Assembly: GCF_029210385.1 (NCBI RefSeq)
Contig: NZ_JARGDQ010000005.1
Span: 62,001-126,000 of the forward strand
Direction: 5' to 3'
Length of the DNA stretch: 64,000 bases
Source of the DNA: Desulfurivibrio dismutans
GTDB lineage: Bacteria; Desulfobacterota; Desulfobulbia; Desulfobulbales; Desulfurivibrionaceae
In this document: in pieces, positions 44,338-53,672 of the stretch
Numbering within the stretch: position 1 is the stretch's first letter
Layout of the letters: every line of letters starts with the position of its first letter
Position numbers and translations under genes: made by a program
The notes under the pieces: model-generated
Database searches by the model: none
What the model saw: the letters and a program-made list of their open reading frames with translations, nothing else
Told to the model about the DNA's origin: nothing

Positions 44338-45749
44338 CCAGGACCTTACCACGCCTGCCGGCCTGGTTTGCCAGGCCGGAGGATAGCCTGCAATGTTGGG
44401 CTGTTGGATCGGTATATGCGATGGCTTTTTTCTCGCCGTTAAGCACCTCTCTGGGGCAATTGGCGCATGCTTTTGTGCTGGTTGTCGCCTTGGTTTTTTT
44501 TGCCCGCCACTGGCAGGTTCTGATCCGCTCACCACTGATCTGGCTGGCACTCTTTTTTATTATTTATGTTATCACCAGGGGCAGTATCGCGGCAATTTAT
44601 GAGCGCCCGGATTTAGCCGCTGAACAGTGGGATGGCGTCAGAACATGGCACAAAACCGCCATTGTGCCCATTATTTTGCTGGGTATGGGGCTGGCGGCGA
44701 CGGGTAATTGGACCCGTCATTCTTTGGGGGCGCTGTTTGCTTTGTTGGTCGCTGTTGGCTTGAACCTCCTGGTCAATTTTTCGCCGGATGAATTTCTGGC
44801 TGCTTTACAGGGGCCTACCCGCTTTGAATTTGATCTTGGTTTTCGGGTGTCGGCCATTACGTTGCCCACCGCAATTTTAGGAGTGCTGGTTTTATCACCA
44901 TACCTTTTGGCGCGTTTGGCTGAACAATCACGATTTCAAGGATGGGGCAGGCTGTGGCTCGTAATGCTGGGAGGATTGCTGAGCCTGGCAGCAATGGGCA
45001 TGGTTGCGGCGTTGCTGGCCACTAAAAGCCGTAATGGTTGGTTGACCCTTTTAGTAGCACTCGCCGTAATGGTGCCTTTGGCACTGTGGTACTATCGTGC
45101 ACAGTTGCTTTATTTCAATCGTGCGGCAATCACCAGTGTGCTGCTTTTGGTTATGCTGATTGGCGGATTGTTGTACTACAACTGGGAAGTTATTGAACAG
45201 CGCTGGCGGCCGGTTGCCGCTACCATTACCCAGGTTGTCGCACTTCCTTTCGGTGGAGATGTGGACAGTTTGAAAAGAGATTCAGTGGGGGTGCGGGTGG
45301 CCTACTGGGCTTTTGGTTGGGAGCGGTTTAAAGAGCGTCTCTGGTTTGGGTACGGAGCTGCCGACCAGCGTCACCTGACCGACGAGTACCCGATTCCCCA
45401 TCAACTGAAAAACCGTGGCGATACATATCACAATTCACATCTCGACATCCTGCTGAGATTTGGCTTGGCGGGATACATTCCGGTGTTGCTGGTTGTGGTA
45501 CTGGCGCTGCACGAGGCTCGTCGGAACCTGGTGCAAGGGGGAGCAGGTCGGGTTTTGGGCCTTTATGTTGTCGGGTTTACTGTGGCATTGGCCTTTTGGG
45601 CGATGAATGCGCAAATTATGCACCGTTTTGATGTGTCACAGTTGTACTCCATAATTATTGGTACCATGTGTGCCGGTCAGTTTGCCCGCCTTTTGTCCTC
45701 CGGGTCCGGGGCAAATGAAATAAATTACGTAAAAGGCCATCATTCATAA
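44334..45749 (+). CDS. O-antigen ligase / polymerase family (WaaL-like)
   Basis: 471 residues from GTG 44334 (AAAGGAGGA upstream), with about 10-12 hydrophobic helices. The diagnostic periplasmic loop holds GDTYHNSHLDILLRFGLAG (the WaaL/Wzy HNxxLx motif) after an extended polar segment from about residue 300. It would ligate O-antigen to the lipid A core at the outer face of the inner membrane. It sits inside the sulfotransferase/glycosyltransferase run, so the ligated glycan is probably the sulfated product. Confidence 0.85.
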   Translation: MTRTLPRLPAWFARPEDSLQCWAVGSVYAMAFFSPLSTSLGQLAHAFVLVVALVFFARHWQVLIRSPLIWLALFFIIYVITRGSIAAIYERPDLAAEQWDGVRTWHKTAIVPIILLGMGLAATGNWTRHSLGALFALLVAVGLNLLVNFSPDEFLAALQGPTRFEFDLGFRVSAITLPTAILGVLVLSPYLLARLAEQSRFQGWGRLWLVMLGGLLSLAAMGMVAALLATKSRNGWLTLLVALAVMVPLALWYYRAQLLYFNRAAITSVLLLVMLIGGLLYYNWEVIEQRWRPVAATITQVVALPFGGDVDSLKRDSVGVRVAYWAFGWERFKERLWFGYGAADQRHLTDEYPIPHQLKNRGDTYHNSHLDILLRFGLAGYIPVLLVVVLALHEARRNLVQGGAGRVLGLYVVGFTVALAFWAMNAQIMHRFDVSQLYSIIIGTMCAGQFARLLSSGSGANEINYVKGHHS

Positions 45750-46916
45750 ATGAGCAATTCGCAGCCTGAACAACCGCCGGATATCGTTTTATTCGGCATC
45801 TTCCGTTCCTGGGGTGGCACTTATCGTCGCCTGATGAACCAGATCCATGTCTGGTTGGCCATGGGTCTGCAGGTGGAACTGGTAACCTTCCGCGATGGGG
45901 AGATGTTTTATCCCGATGAAATGCCCGCGTCGGTGCGCCTGGTTCACCTGGACACCTCACACCGCCTGACCACCATTTTGGCCCTGTGGCGCTATCTACG
46001 TCGCCGTCAGCCGCGGGTGATTCTCTCGGTCAATCATATCAGCAACATGATTCTGGCCCGTACCGGCTACCTGCCGGGGGTAATAACCCGGCGTTACCTT
46101 AGTGTGCCAAACACCTTTGGGCAGTCGGAAAAGCGACTGGATTCACCCCGTAAGCGTGAGCAAAAATTTCGTGAAATTAGGGCGGCATATCCCAAGGCCG
46201 ATGGCGTGATTGCGGTTTCCGACGGCGTACGCGATGACCTGCGCGATAATATCGGCCTTACCGGGGTGCATATTGAACGGATATACAGCGGTTCGGTGGC
46301 GCCTGGCAACCTGGCCCGGGCCAAAGAGTCGGTGGATCATCCCTGGCTGGTGAAGAAAGAATTGCCGGTGGTACTTTCCGTGGGACGACTGGTGCCTCAA
46401 AAGGATTACCCCATGCTGTTGCGCGCCTTTGCCCTGGTGGTAAAGGAGCACCCGGCCCGGCTGCTGATACTGGGCAAAGGGCGGGAGCAGCCGGCCTTGG
46501 AGCGATTGGCGGTGGAACTGGGGATCAGCCAATGGGTAGACATGCCAGGGTTTGCCGGTAATCCATATGCCTATATGGCCCGGGCCGATGTCTTTGCCCT
46601 TTCATCCCGCTGGGAAGGTTTGGTAAACGTGGTCATGGAGGCGCTGGGGGTGGGTACGCCCATTGTCTCCACCGATTGTCCTAGCGGTCCAAGGGAGATC
46701 CTGGCCGGCGGGCGTTACGGCATTCTGGTGCCAATGCAGGATGAGCAGGCCATGGCCGAGGGGATTTTGCGGGTTTTACGTGGCGAAGCGCCCCGATTTG
46801 ACTACACTGAGGCGGTGCGTCCTTTCATGGCCGAGACCGCTGCCCGGGCCTACCTTGATTTTTTTGGTATCAAACCTCGGCGGGAGCCGGGTAATAACAG
46901 GCAAGCCTTAGCATGA
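45750..46916 (+). CDS. Family 4 glycosyltransferase (2)
   Basis: 388 residues, GT-B fold. VLSVGRLVPQKDYPMLLRAF, VFALSSRWEGLVNVVMEALG (EX7E) and STDCPSGPREILAGGRYGIL are the donor-binding region. The N-terminus (FGIFRSWGGTYRRLMNQIHV) matches the paralogs at 41446 and 47818. It follows waaL directly and overlaps the next sulfotransferase gene by 4 nt (ATGA), so sugar transfer and sulfation genes alternate in one transcript. Donor and acceptor unknown. Confidence 0.9.
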   Translation: MSNSQPEQPPDIVLFGIFRSWGGTYRRLMNQIHVWLAMGLQVELVTFRDGEMFYPDEMPASVRLVHLDTSHRLTTILALWRYLRRRQPRVILSVNHISNMILARTGYLPGVITRRYLSVPNTFGQSEKRLDSPRKREQKFREIRAAYPKADGVIAVSDGVRDDLRDNIGLTGVHIERIYSGSVAPGNLARAKESVDHPWLVKKELPVVLSVGRLVPQKDYPMLLRAFALVVKEHPARLLILGKGREQPALERLAVELGISQWVDMPGFAGNPYAYMARADVFALSSRWEGLVNVVMEALGVGTPIVSTDCPSGPREILAGGRYGILVPMQDEQAMAEGILRVLRGEAPRFDYTEAVRPFMAETAARAYLDFFGIKPRREPGNNRQALA

Positions 46917-47821
46917 GCCCATCTGCAACCTCTCCGGTAATCATCATCGGCATGCATCGCTCCGGTACCAGTCTGCTGACCCGGGTGCTGCAGCAGGCCG
47001 GTTTTTTCATGGGCCGCGGGACCAGCCGTAACGAAGAAGCGGCTTTTACCAATGCCATCAATGCCTGGCTGTTTCGTCAGGCCTCGGCCACCTGGGATTG
47101 CCCTGAATCCATGGACCTGCTGCTGGCCGACCAGGAGCTGCGGCCATGGTTGCGGGATTATATCGGCGGGATCATTCGTGGTCCTGCGGCTCTGCGCTTT
47201 CTTGGCCTCAAACGGGGCTTGCGGGGTGGTGGTTTGCCCGCTCAATGTACCCCCTGGGGCTGGAAAGACCCCCGTAACACTTTTACGTTGCCTCTGTGGC
47301 TGGAACTTTTTCCCGAAGCCCGGGTGCTGCATATTGTCCGTCATGGAGTTGATGTGGCCGCCAGCCTGCGCCGGCGGCGCCAGGAGGAATTTGCGGCGCG
47401 GGTCGCACGTTATCGAAGGCGACGCCGATGGACCTGGTTGAACCCCCTGGCCCCCAAACACCGAGGTTTCGGTCCCCAGGTGCGGTGCCGTACCTTGGAG
47501 GGTGGCTTTGAGCTCTGGCAGCTTTATGTGGAACGGGCGATGGAACACGTTCAATTTCTGGGGGGGCAAGCTCTTACCATAAAATATGAAGCACTGCTGA
47601 CCGATCCCTTGCCCAATCTGCGCCAAGCGTTGGATTTCTGCGGTTGTGTGATGGATGAAAGCAGTCTGCGGGCGGTTGCGGCTGGTTTTCGTTCCGAGCG
47701 GGTACATGCCTGGAGCCGGCTGGAAGAATTGCGCGAGTTTACCGTTGGTCACCAGCCGACGCTGGCCATGTATGGTTACCCGGCTTTGCGGGAGAGTCAA
47801 CTTGCCGAGGGAACAGCATGA
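46913..47821 (+). CDS. Sulfotransferase family protein (3)
   Basis: 302 residues. The PAPS 5' loop is VIIIGMHRSGTSLLTRVLQQ and the 3'-phosphate motif is RVLHIVRHGVDVAASLRRRR. The subfamily is that of Sulfotransfer_3-like proteins, distinct from the shorter ones. Both ends overlap neighbours (ATGA at each), between two GT4 genes. Role: sulfation of a glycan intermediate or glycolipid, inferred. Confidence 0.85.
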   Translation: MSPSATSPVIIIGMHRSGTSLLTRVLQQAGFFMGRGTSRNEEAAFTNAINAWLFRQASATWDCPESMDLLLADQELRPWLRDYIGGIIRGPAALRFLGLKRGLRGGGLPAQCTPWGWKDPRNTFTLPLWLELFPEARVLHIVRHGVDVAASLRRRRQEEFAARVARYRRRRRWTWLNPLAPKHRGFGPQVRCRTLEGGFELWQLYVERAMEHVQFLGGQALTIKYEALLTDPLPNLRQALDFCGCVMDESSLRAVAAGFRSERVHAWSRLEELREFTVGHQPTLAMYGYPALRESQLAEGTA

Positions 47822-48909
47822 GCCAGCCACCGGATCTTGCCATTTTTGCGCCGCTTAAGGCATGGGGGGGGATTGAACGTAAGATCATGATCCTGTGTCG
47901 GGAATTCCTGGCCCAGGGGGTGCGGCTACAGTTGATTCTGGCCCGGGGCGGGCAGGTGCCTTATCCCGATGAATTCCCCGCCGGGGTTGAGGTGGTAAGC
48001 CTCGACAACCGTGGCAAGCGGGACGGGGTGCTGAAAATGGCCCGCCATCTTCGCCATACCCGGCCGCGGGCTCTGCTGACCGCCAAAGATCATGCGGCCA
48101 AGGTGGCGCTGATCAGCCGTTACCTGAGTCGGGTGCAGGTGCCCATCTACGTTAAAATCACCAACACCCTCAGTGAAACGCTGCGGCGTCCATTCAAGCG
48201 TTATTCCGCCCGCTGGTTGTACAGCTATGCCGACAAACTGATTGCCGTCTCCAACGGGGTGCGCAGTGACCTGATTAACAACTTTGCCATTCCCCCCGAA
48301 CAGATTGAGGTGATCTACAATCCGACGGTGACGCCGGATATCGCCCTGCGCTGCCGGCAGCCGGTTGCACACCCCTGGCTTGCCGACGATGGCCCGCCGG
48401 TAATCATGGGACTCGGGCGGCTTACTCCCCAGAAGGATTTTGCCACGTTGCTGCGAGCTTTTGCCCGGTTGCGCCAACACCGGCCGTGCCGATTGATTAT
48501 CCTGGGGGAGGGACCGTTGCGGCCAGACCTGCATGCTACGGCGTGCGAGTTGGGGATCGAAGAAGACTTTGATCTGCCGGGCTACGTTCAGGATCCGATG
48601 CCCTGGCTGGCCCGGGCCGAACTTTTTGTCCTGTCCTCCCGCTACGAAGGACTGGCCAATGTGATCATCGAGGCGCTGGCGGCCGGCACGCCGGTGGTTT
48701 GCACCGATTGCCCCAGTGGTCCGGATGAAATTCTGTTGGGCGGCAGGCTGGGGCCCCTGGTACCCATCGGTGATGTGGATGCCATGAGCGAAGCCATGAA
48801 CGCGGTGTTGACCTCTCCGCCGCCGGCCGGTTTGTTGCAGGAGGGTTTGGAACGTTTTCGCAGCGATAAAGTAGCAACGCACTATTTGCGGACCATGGGG
48901 TTGCGATAG
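47818..48909 (+). CDS. Family 4 glycosyltransferase (3)
   Basis: 363 residues. GT-B with MGLGRLTPQKDFATLLRAFA, LFVLSSRYEGLANVIIEALA (EX7E) and TDCPSGPDEILLGGRLGPLV. N-terminal FAPLKAWGGIERKIMILCRE is shared with the other paralogs. It overlaps the sulfotransferase upstream and is followed after about 50 nt by the kinase-like gene. Its place between sulfotransferase 3 and two kinase genes suggests that it extends a core decorated by both groups. Sugar specificity unknown. Confidence 0.9.
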   Translation: MSQPPDLAIFAPLKAWGGIERKIMILCREFLAQGVRLQLILARGGQVPYPDEFPAGVEVVSLDNRGKRDGVLKMARHLRHTRPRALLTAKDHAAKVALISRYLSRVQVPIYVKITNTLSETLRRPFKRYSARWLYSYADKLIAVSNGVRSDLINNFAIPPEQIEVIYNPTVTPDIALRCRQPVAHPWLADDGPPVIMGLGRLTPQKDFATLLRAFARLRQHRPCRLIILGEGPLRPDLHATACELGIEEDFDLPGYVQDPMPWLARAELFVLSSRYEGLANVIIEALAAGTPVVCTDCPSGPDEILLGGRLGPLVPIGDVDAMSEAMNAVLTSPPPAGLLQEGLERFRSDKVATHYLRTMGLR

Positions 48910-48960
48910 GGGAATGCGTTTGCTTGGTAAAGTGCAAAAAGTTTTGAGGATGGCAACCTG

Positions 48961-50019
48961 ATGGCCGGTGATGGGCTATTGGTGGTGATGCGACGCCGGT
49001 ATGAGGTCAGGCGATCACTGACTCGCCTGCAATCTCTGATGCAGCCGGGAAGTTATCAGGTTTACCCTGGTGCGGCGCTGAGTCCGGCCGGGCCGGACGG
49101 GCAGTTGGACGACTACCAGCTTGCCCTGCAAGCAAATATGGCCGCCGGTTGTTCCAGGCCGACGCGCTGGGCCGCTGGCTGGTCATATAAAATAGCACCC
49201 CGATCAGGGGTGAGGGATTATCTGTATGATACCCTCATTCAGCGACGGGATTGGATTATCCTGGTAGCCAAGCGGCGGGACCACGTGCTGCGGTTGACTT
49301 CCCGGCCGGAGTTGGCGGCGCGCTTGACCCATAATGCCGAATGGTTGCGCCGTTCCTTTCCGGTGCCGTGGATTGAAGCGACTTCGGTGGGATTGGCGGG
49401 ACTTTACGGGGTGCGTGAAGCCTTCGTGGCGGGTCAACCCATTCGCTCAGCCAAGTCGGAACAATGGGATTCGGTCTTCCGGCAACTGTTGGCCGCTTGC
49501 CAGAAGCATGTTGCCTGGCGGCAAGGAAGTTTCGATTATACCCCGGTGCTGGCGGAGTTGAGTAGCTGGCAAGTCCCCACCTGGTTGGAGCGGGCCCTTG
49601 GTAAATATCAGCAGGATATTAAAGATCTCCTGGATGGCTGTCCGCTGTTGGCCGGCCACAGTGACTGCCATAACGGTAATGTGGTGGTTCAGCCCGACGG
49701 CAACCTCATCCTGATCGATCTGGAACGGGTTCAGTCGTTGCCCTTCTTTTTCGACGCTCTTTCTCTGCTGCGCGGTTCCGGCAAGGTCAATGCCGCGTTG
49801 CGTCAGGCCTATCTGGCCGGACAATATGATGCTGAAATGGCGTCCCTTTGGGCGGCGGCAGGGCAGCCGTGGCAACCCCGGTGGCGGATTGCGGCCCTGC
49901 TGGCGATGACGGTGGCCCATGCCTTTCGACCCCAGTTTTGCGGTGCAACTTCCGAGCGGCGCCGGGAGAAGCTGATCGGAGCCGCCGATAAAATCCGCCA
50001 CGACTGCAGAATGGACTAA
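48961..50019 (+). CDS. Aminoglycoside-phosphotransferase/LPS-kinase-fold protein
   Basis: 352 residues. The kinase catalytic loop is LLAGHSDCHNGNVVVQPDG (HxDxxxxN) followed by the metal motif LILIDLERVQS (DxE). The N-terminal 100 residues show a short glycine-poor lobe. This is the APH/choline-kinase class, used by LPS kinases and by many other enzymes. SD AGGATGG. It is followed 3 nt later by a P-loop NTPase, and the pair may be phosphorylating enzymes of the core oligosaccharide. Substrate not predictable. Confidence 0.8.
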   Translation: MAGDGLLVVMRRRYEVRRSLTRLQSLMQPGSYQVYPGAALSPAGPDGQLDDYQLALQANMAAGCSRPTRWAAGWSYKIAPRSGVRDYLYDTLIQRRDWIILVAKRRDHVLRLTSRPELAARLTHNAEWLRRSFPVPWIEATSVGLAGLYGVREAFVAGQPIRSAKSEQWDSVFRQLLAACQKHVAWRQGSFDYTPVLAELSSWQVPTWLERALGKYQQDIKDLLDGCPLLAGHSDCHNGNVVVQPDGNLILIDLERVQSLPFFFDALSLLRGSGKVNAALRQAYLAGQYDAEMASLWAAAGQPWQPRWRIAALLAMTVAHAFRPQFCGATSERRREKLIGAADKIRHDCRMD

Positions 50020-50022
50020 AAC

Positions 50023-50769
50023 ATGAAACGCCTTGAACTCATCGGCCCTCCCGGAGTGGGCAAGACGACCATCCTGGGAGCCCTGCAGCAGGCCCTGCGT
50101 CGACAGGGGTGTGCGGTGCTGCCCGCCCGCTGGGTGCCGTTGATGGTTAAGCTTAAAGAGCAGCAGGCCGGTCCGGGGCAGCGGTGGCTTGAATCCTGGC
50201 TCTACGGCCGCCGCGGGTTGCAGCGCTGGATGCGTCACAAATACGAAAAAGAGATGGTGCGCGGGGAGTACAAGCGTTTGCGGGAGGCTGCCTCACCCTG
50301 GCCGGAATTCCTTGCCCATGGTTTGGCCAACAGCGCCTCGGCCGACGAGAATCCGGCTTTGCGGCTTGAACGCATGCTTAGCTTTATTCGTCAGGCCGCT
50401 CTGGCCCATGCCGTGGATCGCCTGCCCGGCAGAGAAGTGGTTTTGTGCGATGAAGGCCTGGCCCAGCGGGGGATCAGTTTGGGGCAAGGGGCCGATCCGG
50501 CGCTTGTCCAGACTTATTTCCGGCTCATGCCGCTCCCGGCGATGGTGATTAAGGTTACCGCCCCCGACGAGCTTATTCATGCCCGGTTGACCCAGCGTAA
50601 CCAGGCGGTGCAGCGCTTTCACGCCATGGTGGAGCCAGCCCGGGCCATCAGTGAAGAGGGATGCCGTATTCTGGCCGAGCGGGGCGCTGTCGTGGCCGTG
50701 GTGAACACCGAGCAACCACCGGCCATGGCGGTGGCCGCGGCGGTCAGCTTGATTAAAGAGGATAAATGA
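50023..50769 (+). CDS. P-loop kinase/NTPase-like protein
   Basis: 248 residues, starting with a Walker A motif LIGPPGVGKTTILGALQQAL at residues 5-24. A Walker-B-like VVLCDEGLAQRGISLG lies near residue 140 and KVTAPDELIHARLTQR near residue 180, as in small nucleoside/sugar kinases. Without a recognised family I cannot name a substrate. It is close-coupled to the kinase-fold protein upstream. A dispersed repeat lies beyond its stop. Confidence 0.75.
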   Translation: MKRLELIGPPGVGKTTILGALQQALRRQGCAVLPARWVPLMVKLKEQQAGPGQRWLESWLYGRRGLQRWMRHKYEKEMVRGEYKRLREAASPWPEFLAHGLANSASADENPALRLERMLSFIRQAALAHAVDRLPGREVVLCDEGLAQRGISLGQGADPALVQTYFRLMPLPAMVIKVTAPDELIHARLTQRNQAVQRFHAMVEPARAISEEGCRILAERGAVVAVVNTEQPPAMAVAAAVSLIKEDK

Positions 50770-50782
50770 GGGCAGGGCAAAA

Positions 50783-50886
50783 TTGTCAACGTCGCAAAAA
50801 GCCGTGCCGCTGACTGGGCGCGCTTTGTAAGTACTAATTTTCACGTTACCGACCAATGCATTTGGCGGTTTTTTGCAAGGCCATCA
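50783..50886 (-). repeat. Dispersed repeat (about 100 nt), copy 3, reversed
   Basis: Read on the minus strand it gives CCTTGCAAAAAACCGCC, then GGTCGGTAACGTGAAAA and GCGCGCCCAGTCAGCGGC, ending CTTTTTGCGACGTTGAC. It lies in the gap between the P-loop gene and the converging sulfotransferase at 50940. It is the only copy in the opposite orientation. Confidence 0.75.
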
Positions 50887-50939
50887 AAATTTCCGGTCGG
50901 AATTATGCGCCCGAGGGGTTGCTGTCAAATCCCTCTTGG

Positions 50940-51692
50940 TCACGGTTCAAAAGTATAATCAAAATAGCTGATTTCTTTGCCGTACAGCGCTCCCACCAGT
51001 TCCCGGTCGCCTGGTCCGTAGTAATCCCGCCATGGTTTCCGGTAGTTGCGTCGCTTTTCCGAGGCGGTCAGTCTGACCTCGGGAAGTCCGACCCGTTCCA
51101 TTGCTCTGGCAAAATCTTCCTGTAACTTCTCGTAACGGCCAATGAAATCCATCACCGGTTGATCGCCGATGGTGTACATGGGCCAGTTGTCATATTTGTC
51201 TCGGCCATGGACATCCCGTTTGGATTCACTCAAGTTGCGAATGTAGTTGCTGAATGAGGGCGCGTCGGCGCTCTCGCGGGTCAGGTAAAGATAGTCGGAA
51301 ACCGCCCGCTCGTAAGGGTTACGTACGAAACAGAACTTGAAATAGCTGTGCCATTCTTCCGGAAAAGCCCGCTGTATATCGGTGGCGGTGGGGTGCCCGG
51401 ATGAGGAGAGACCGAAGGCCTGTTTGTAGCGTCTCTTCACCGCCTTGTTTAATGAATCGCGCCAGCTCCGGCCCCGGAGCAGGCCCGAGGCCAGCTCCCG
51501 CAGACCGTGAGGCCGTACGGCCTCGCTCAGCGCCTGACGGTTAAAAAAACTGCGGTCGCGATAAAGTTCCTGGTAGCTTCCCAGAACGATATCGGTTGGA
51601 CCCAGGTGCGGGGCAATGCTTACTTTCATGGAACTGCCGGCCACCTTGCGGCAGTGGACAAAGATAAAACGGTAACGGTGGCTGATGATCAT
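50940..51692 (-). CDS. Sulfotransferase family 2-like protein (4)
   Basis: 250 residues from ATG 51692 (GAGGAAATT upstream). N-terminal IISHRYRFIFVHCRKVAGSS is the PAPS 5' loop, FCFVRNPYERAVSDYLYL the 3'-phosphate site and KEISYFDYTF the closing helix. It is the last gene of a three-gene minus-strand group of sulfotransferases and is close in sequence to the one at 42628. The shared start sequence supports the TTG start chosen for that paralog. Confidence 0.88.
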   Translation of the reverse strand: MIISHRYRFIFVHCRKVAGSSMKVSIAPHLGPTDIVLGSYQELYRDRSFFNRQALSEAVRPHGLRELASGLLRGRSWRDSLNKAVKRRYKQAFGLSSSGHPTATDIQRAFPEEWHSYFKFCFVRNPYERAVSDYLYLTRESADAPSFSNYIRNLSESKRDVHGRDKYDNWPMYTIGDQPVMDFIGRYEKLQEDFARAMERVGLPEVRLTASEKRRNYRKPWRDYYGPGDRELVGALYGKEISYFDYTFEP

Positions 51693-51743
51693 AATAATTT
51701 CCTCGTGGGGTTATTGTGTCGCCACGGAAGCCTTAATTGTCGG

Positions 51744-52505
51744 TCAGCGGAGGGCCGCTTCCGGGTCCGACGAATAACCAAAAGCGGCAAAGTCTTCGCG
51801 GTACAGGCTGCGCACCGCGTCGATTGCCGGGCCGTCATAATATCGGTGAAAATCATCCCCTGATTTGGTCTTGTGGTCGTCCCAGCTTTTCACCCCGTCG
51901 GCCATTTGACGACCGTAAACTCGTTGTACCACCTTGGCCAGATCGGTATCAATTTTTTCCAGGTGCCCGATGAAGTCCAAACGGGAACGGTCACGGGGCA
52001 ACAGGGCGACCTGTGGCGCCCAGTGTGGTCCTTCGTAAAGGGCCACACCTTTAATCTGCGCCAGGAAGTCAAGAAAGGTCAACGGCTGGCCATGTTCGTC
52101 GGTGGGGGAGGTCTTAAGGTTTTTGGTGGCCGGTTTGTTGCGGGTAATCTTGTCGAGGTAGGCTGAGAGCACGCGCCGGTATGGGTTGCGTACAAAGGTC
52201 AACTTGAAATATTCCCGCCAGGCAACCTGCGCCCGGCGGCGCCCCAACTCCCGGGGGTGGAGATAAGGGCCCGATTTGCTGCCGCTGATCTCTATTCCCT
52301 GACGCTCTTCTGCCGAAAGGTGCGGATCATAATGCACCAGGGTTTTGCCTACCGTGGAGTGGCCGGCTTTGGGAATCCGGTAAAAAACGAAGCGGTTGGC
52401 TTCGGAAACCAGAATCCGGCTGTTGACGCGGTGGCGCTGTACCCGGCCATCCAAAGAGTTCAATAGAGGATTGAAAAGCTCACTGAGCCGGCGCGACAGA
52501 TGCAT
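51744..52505 (-). CDS. Sulfotransferase family 2-like protein (5)
   Basis: 253 residues from ATG 52505 (AGGACA upstream). RFVFYRIPKAGHSTVGKTLV is the 5' loop and LTFVRNPYRRVLSAYLDKIT the 3'-phosphate site; YREDFAAFGY is the closing helix. An N-terminal extension of about 30 residues carries no recognised domain. The gene is followed after 51 nt by the next sulfotransferase. It would use PAPS on a saccharide acceptor; the specific position is unknown. Confidence 0.86.
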   Translation of the reverse strand: MHLSRRLSELFNPLLNSLDGRVQRHRVNSRILVSEANRFVFYRIPKAGHSTVGKTLVHYDPHLSAEERQGIEISGSKSGPYLHPRELGRRRAQVAWREYFKLTFVRNPYRRVLSAYLDKITRNKPATKNLKTSPTDEHGQPLTFLDFLAQIKGVALYEGPHWAPQVALLPRDRSRLDFIGHLEKIDTDLAKVVQRVYGRQMADGVKSWDDHKTKSGDDFHRYYDGPAIDAVRSLYREDFAAFGYSSDPEAALR

Positions 52506-52561
52506 GTGTTGTGTCCTGAAGGATTTTGTTGCTCATTGTGGGCATGGTTCGGTGAAAAAGC

Positions 52562-53362
52562 TTATGGCAATTTTTCGGGATCATAATCGAAAAAGGCAAA
52601 ATCTTTGGCGTAGAGTTCAGCCACTCGCTGTTTTTCATACTTGCCATAAAGTTCGTGCAGGTGTTTGTTCGCCTGTGTGGCATGATGCTGGCGGGTAAAG
52701 ATCCTGGCTGAGCGCCCATAAACGATCCGGGTTAACCTCGGCAGATCTTCGGCCAGGTTTTCCATCTTGCCGATGAAGTTCAGTTCTTCCGGGGGCAGTG
52801 GGCAGATGTGGCTTTGGGGCATCCAGTGAATGTCGGCGTGGAGTCCGCCATCGTGCAAGTAATCACAAAAGCCGGCAAAAGAGAGATTTTTCGGTAGCCC
52901 CAGCCGCTGCGTCGTCGGCCCTTTGCGAATTTTGTACAAATAAGCTGAAGCCAGGCGGCTGTGTGGATTGCGTACGATAACCGCCTTGCAGTAGTTCTTG
53001 AGTACTTCCCGGGTGTCGTTACGGGACAAGCTGGAGGGACGCGTGAACAGTTTCATCATGTTTGGTTTGCGCAGCAGCAGCTTGCGTTCCCGGGGGTCCA
53101 TGGTTTCGATGACATCGGAAGACGTCCCGCTTTCACATAACCACAGGGTGGTGAGTATGGTGGTATTGGCACATTTGGGGATACGAACGAAAAGGAAACG
53201 ATGTTGGTGACTTATGGCGATACGGGCATCAATCGTCGGCACATCGGCACTTGCATGCACCGGGTGATCTGAGTGGTTCAGTCCGCAATGCCGATAGAAT
53301 GGCTTCCAGCTGTAGCGAAACGAACGTATATGTCTGGAAAGCTTCTGAATGGCGGTTTGCAC
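52562..53362 (-). CDS. Sulfotransferase family 2-like protein (6)
   Basis: 266 residues from GTG 53362, which has GGGAGG only 4 nt upstream. The 5' loop is RFLFVRIPKCANTTILTTLW (Cys-Ala replacing the usual Gly pair) and the 3'-phosphate site is KAVIVRNPHSRLASAYLYKI. YAKDFAFFDYDPEKLP is the closing part. It is the first gene of the minus-strand sulfotransferase trio. An AT-rich spacer of about 310 nt separates it from the divergent glycosyltransferase gene. Confidence 0.84.
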   Translation of the reverse strand: MQTAIQKLSRHIRSFRYSWKPFYRHCGLNHSDHPVHASADVPTIDARIAISHQHRFLFVRIPKCANTTILTTLWLCESGTSSDVIETMDPRERKLLLRKPNMMKLFTRPSSLSRNDTREVLKNYCKAVIVRNPHSRLASAYLYKIRKGPTTQRLGLPKNLSFAGFCDYLHDGGLHADIHWMPQSHICPLPPEELNFIGKMENLAEDLPRLTRIVYGRSARIFTRQHHATQANKHLHELYGKYEKQRVAELYAKDFAFFDYDPEKLP

Positions 53363-53672
53363 ATTCCCTCCCTTAAGGGTAAGCAGCTAATGTATTCAAA
53401 TACTAAAAATTACAGGCTGTTCGCAGTTCACAAAAACGATCTTTTATAGATTGTTGCGCTGGTTGTCAAACAATTATGGTGTTTGATCGACAACCGATGT
53501 GGAAATGCCATCTATGGTTTTGCCCGTTCAGTTACAGCCCGTGGCAGTTTAACGGGAGCCTGCTGCTTTTTAACTTTTTGTTTTTGCTTGACAAGCTGAC
53601 TGGTAGTCGCTAGAGGATAGCCTGCCTGTCACCGTTTATCCACTGTATAGTTTCCAGCGCCGAGGAGGAAAC
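53363..53672. other. 310-nt AT-rich intergenic region between divergent genes
   Basis: It is clearly more AT-rich than its surroundings, with T-runs around 53569-53586, and holds the promoter candidate listed next. No coding signal or repeat was seen. The local base composition differs from both flanks, which may mean recent insertion or a regulatory spacer. Confidence 0.5.
53588..53616 (+). promoter_or_regulatory. Candidate promoter for the GT4-FkbM-GT4 genes
   Basis: A perfect TTGACA (53588-53593) is followed after 17 nt by TAGAGG (53611-53616). The -10 box is weak. The gene starts at 53673 with GAGGAGG upstream, so a leader of about 50 nt would follow. Confidence 0.4.
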
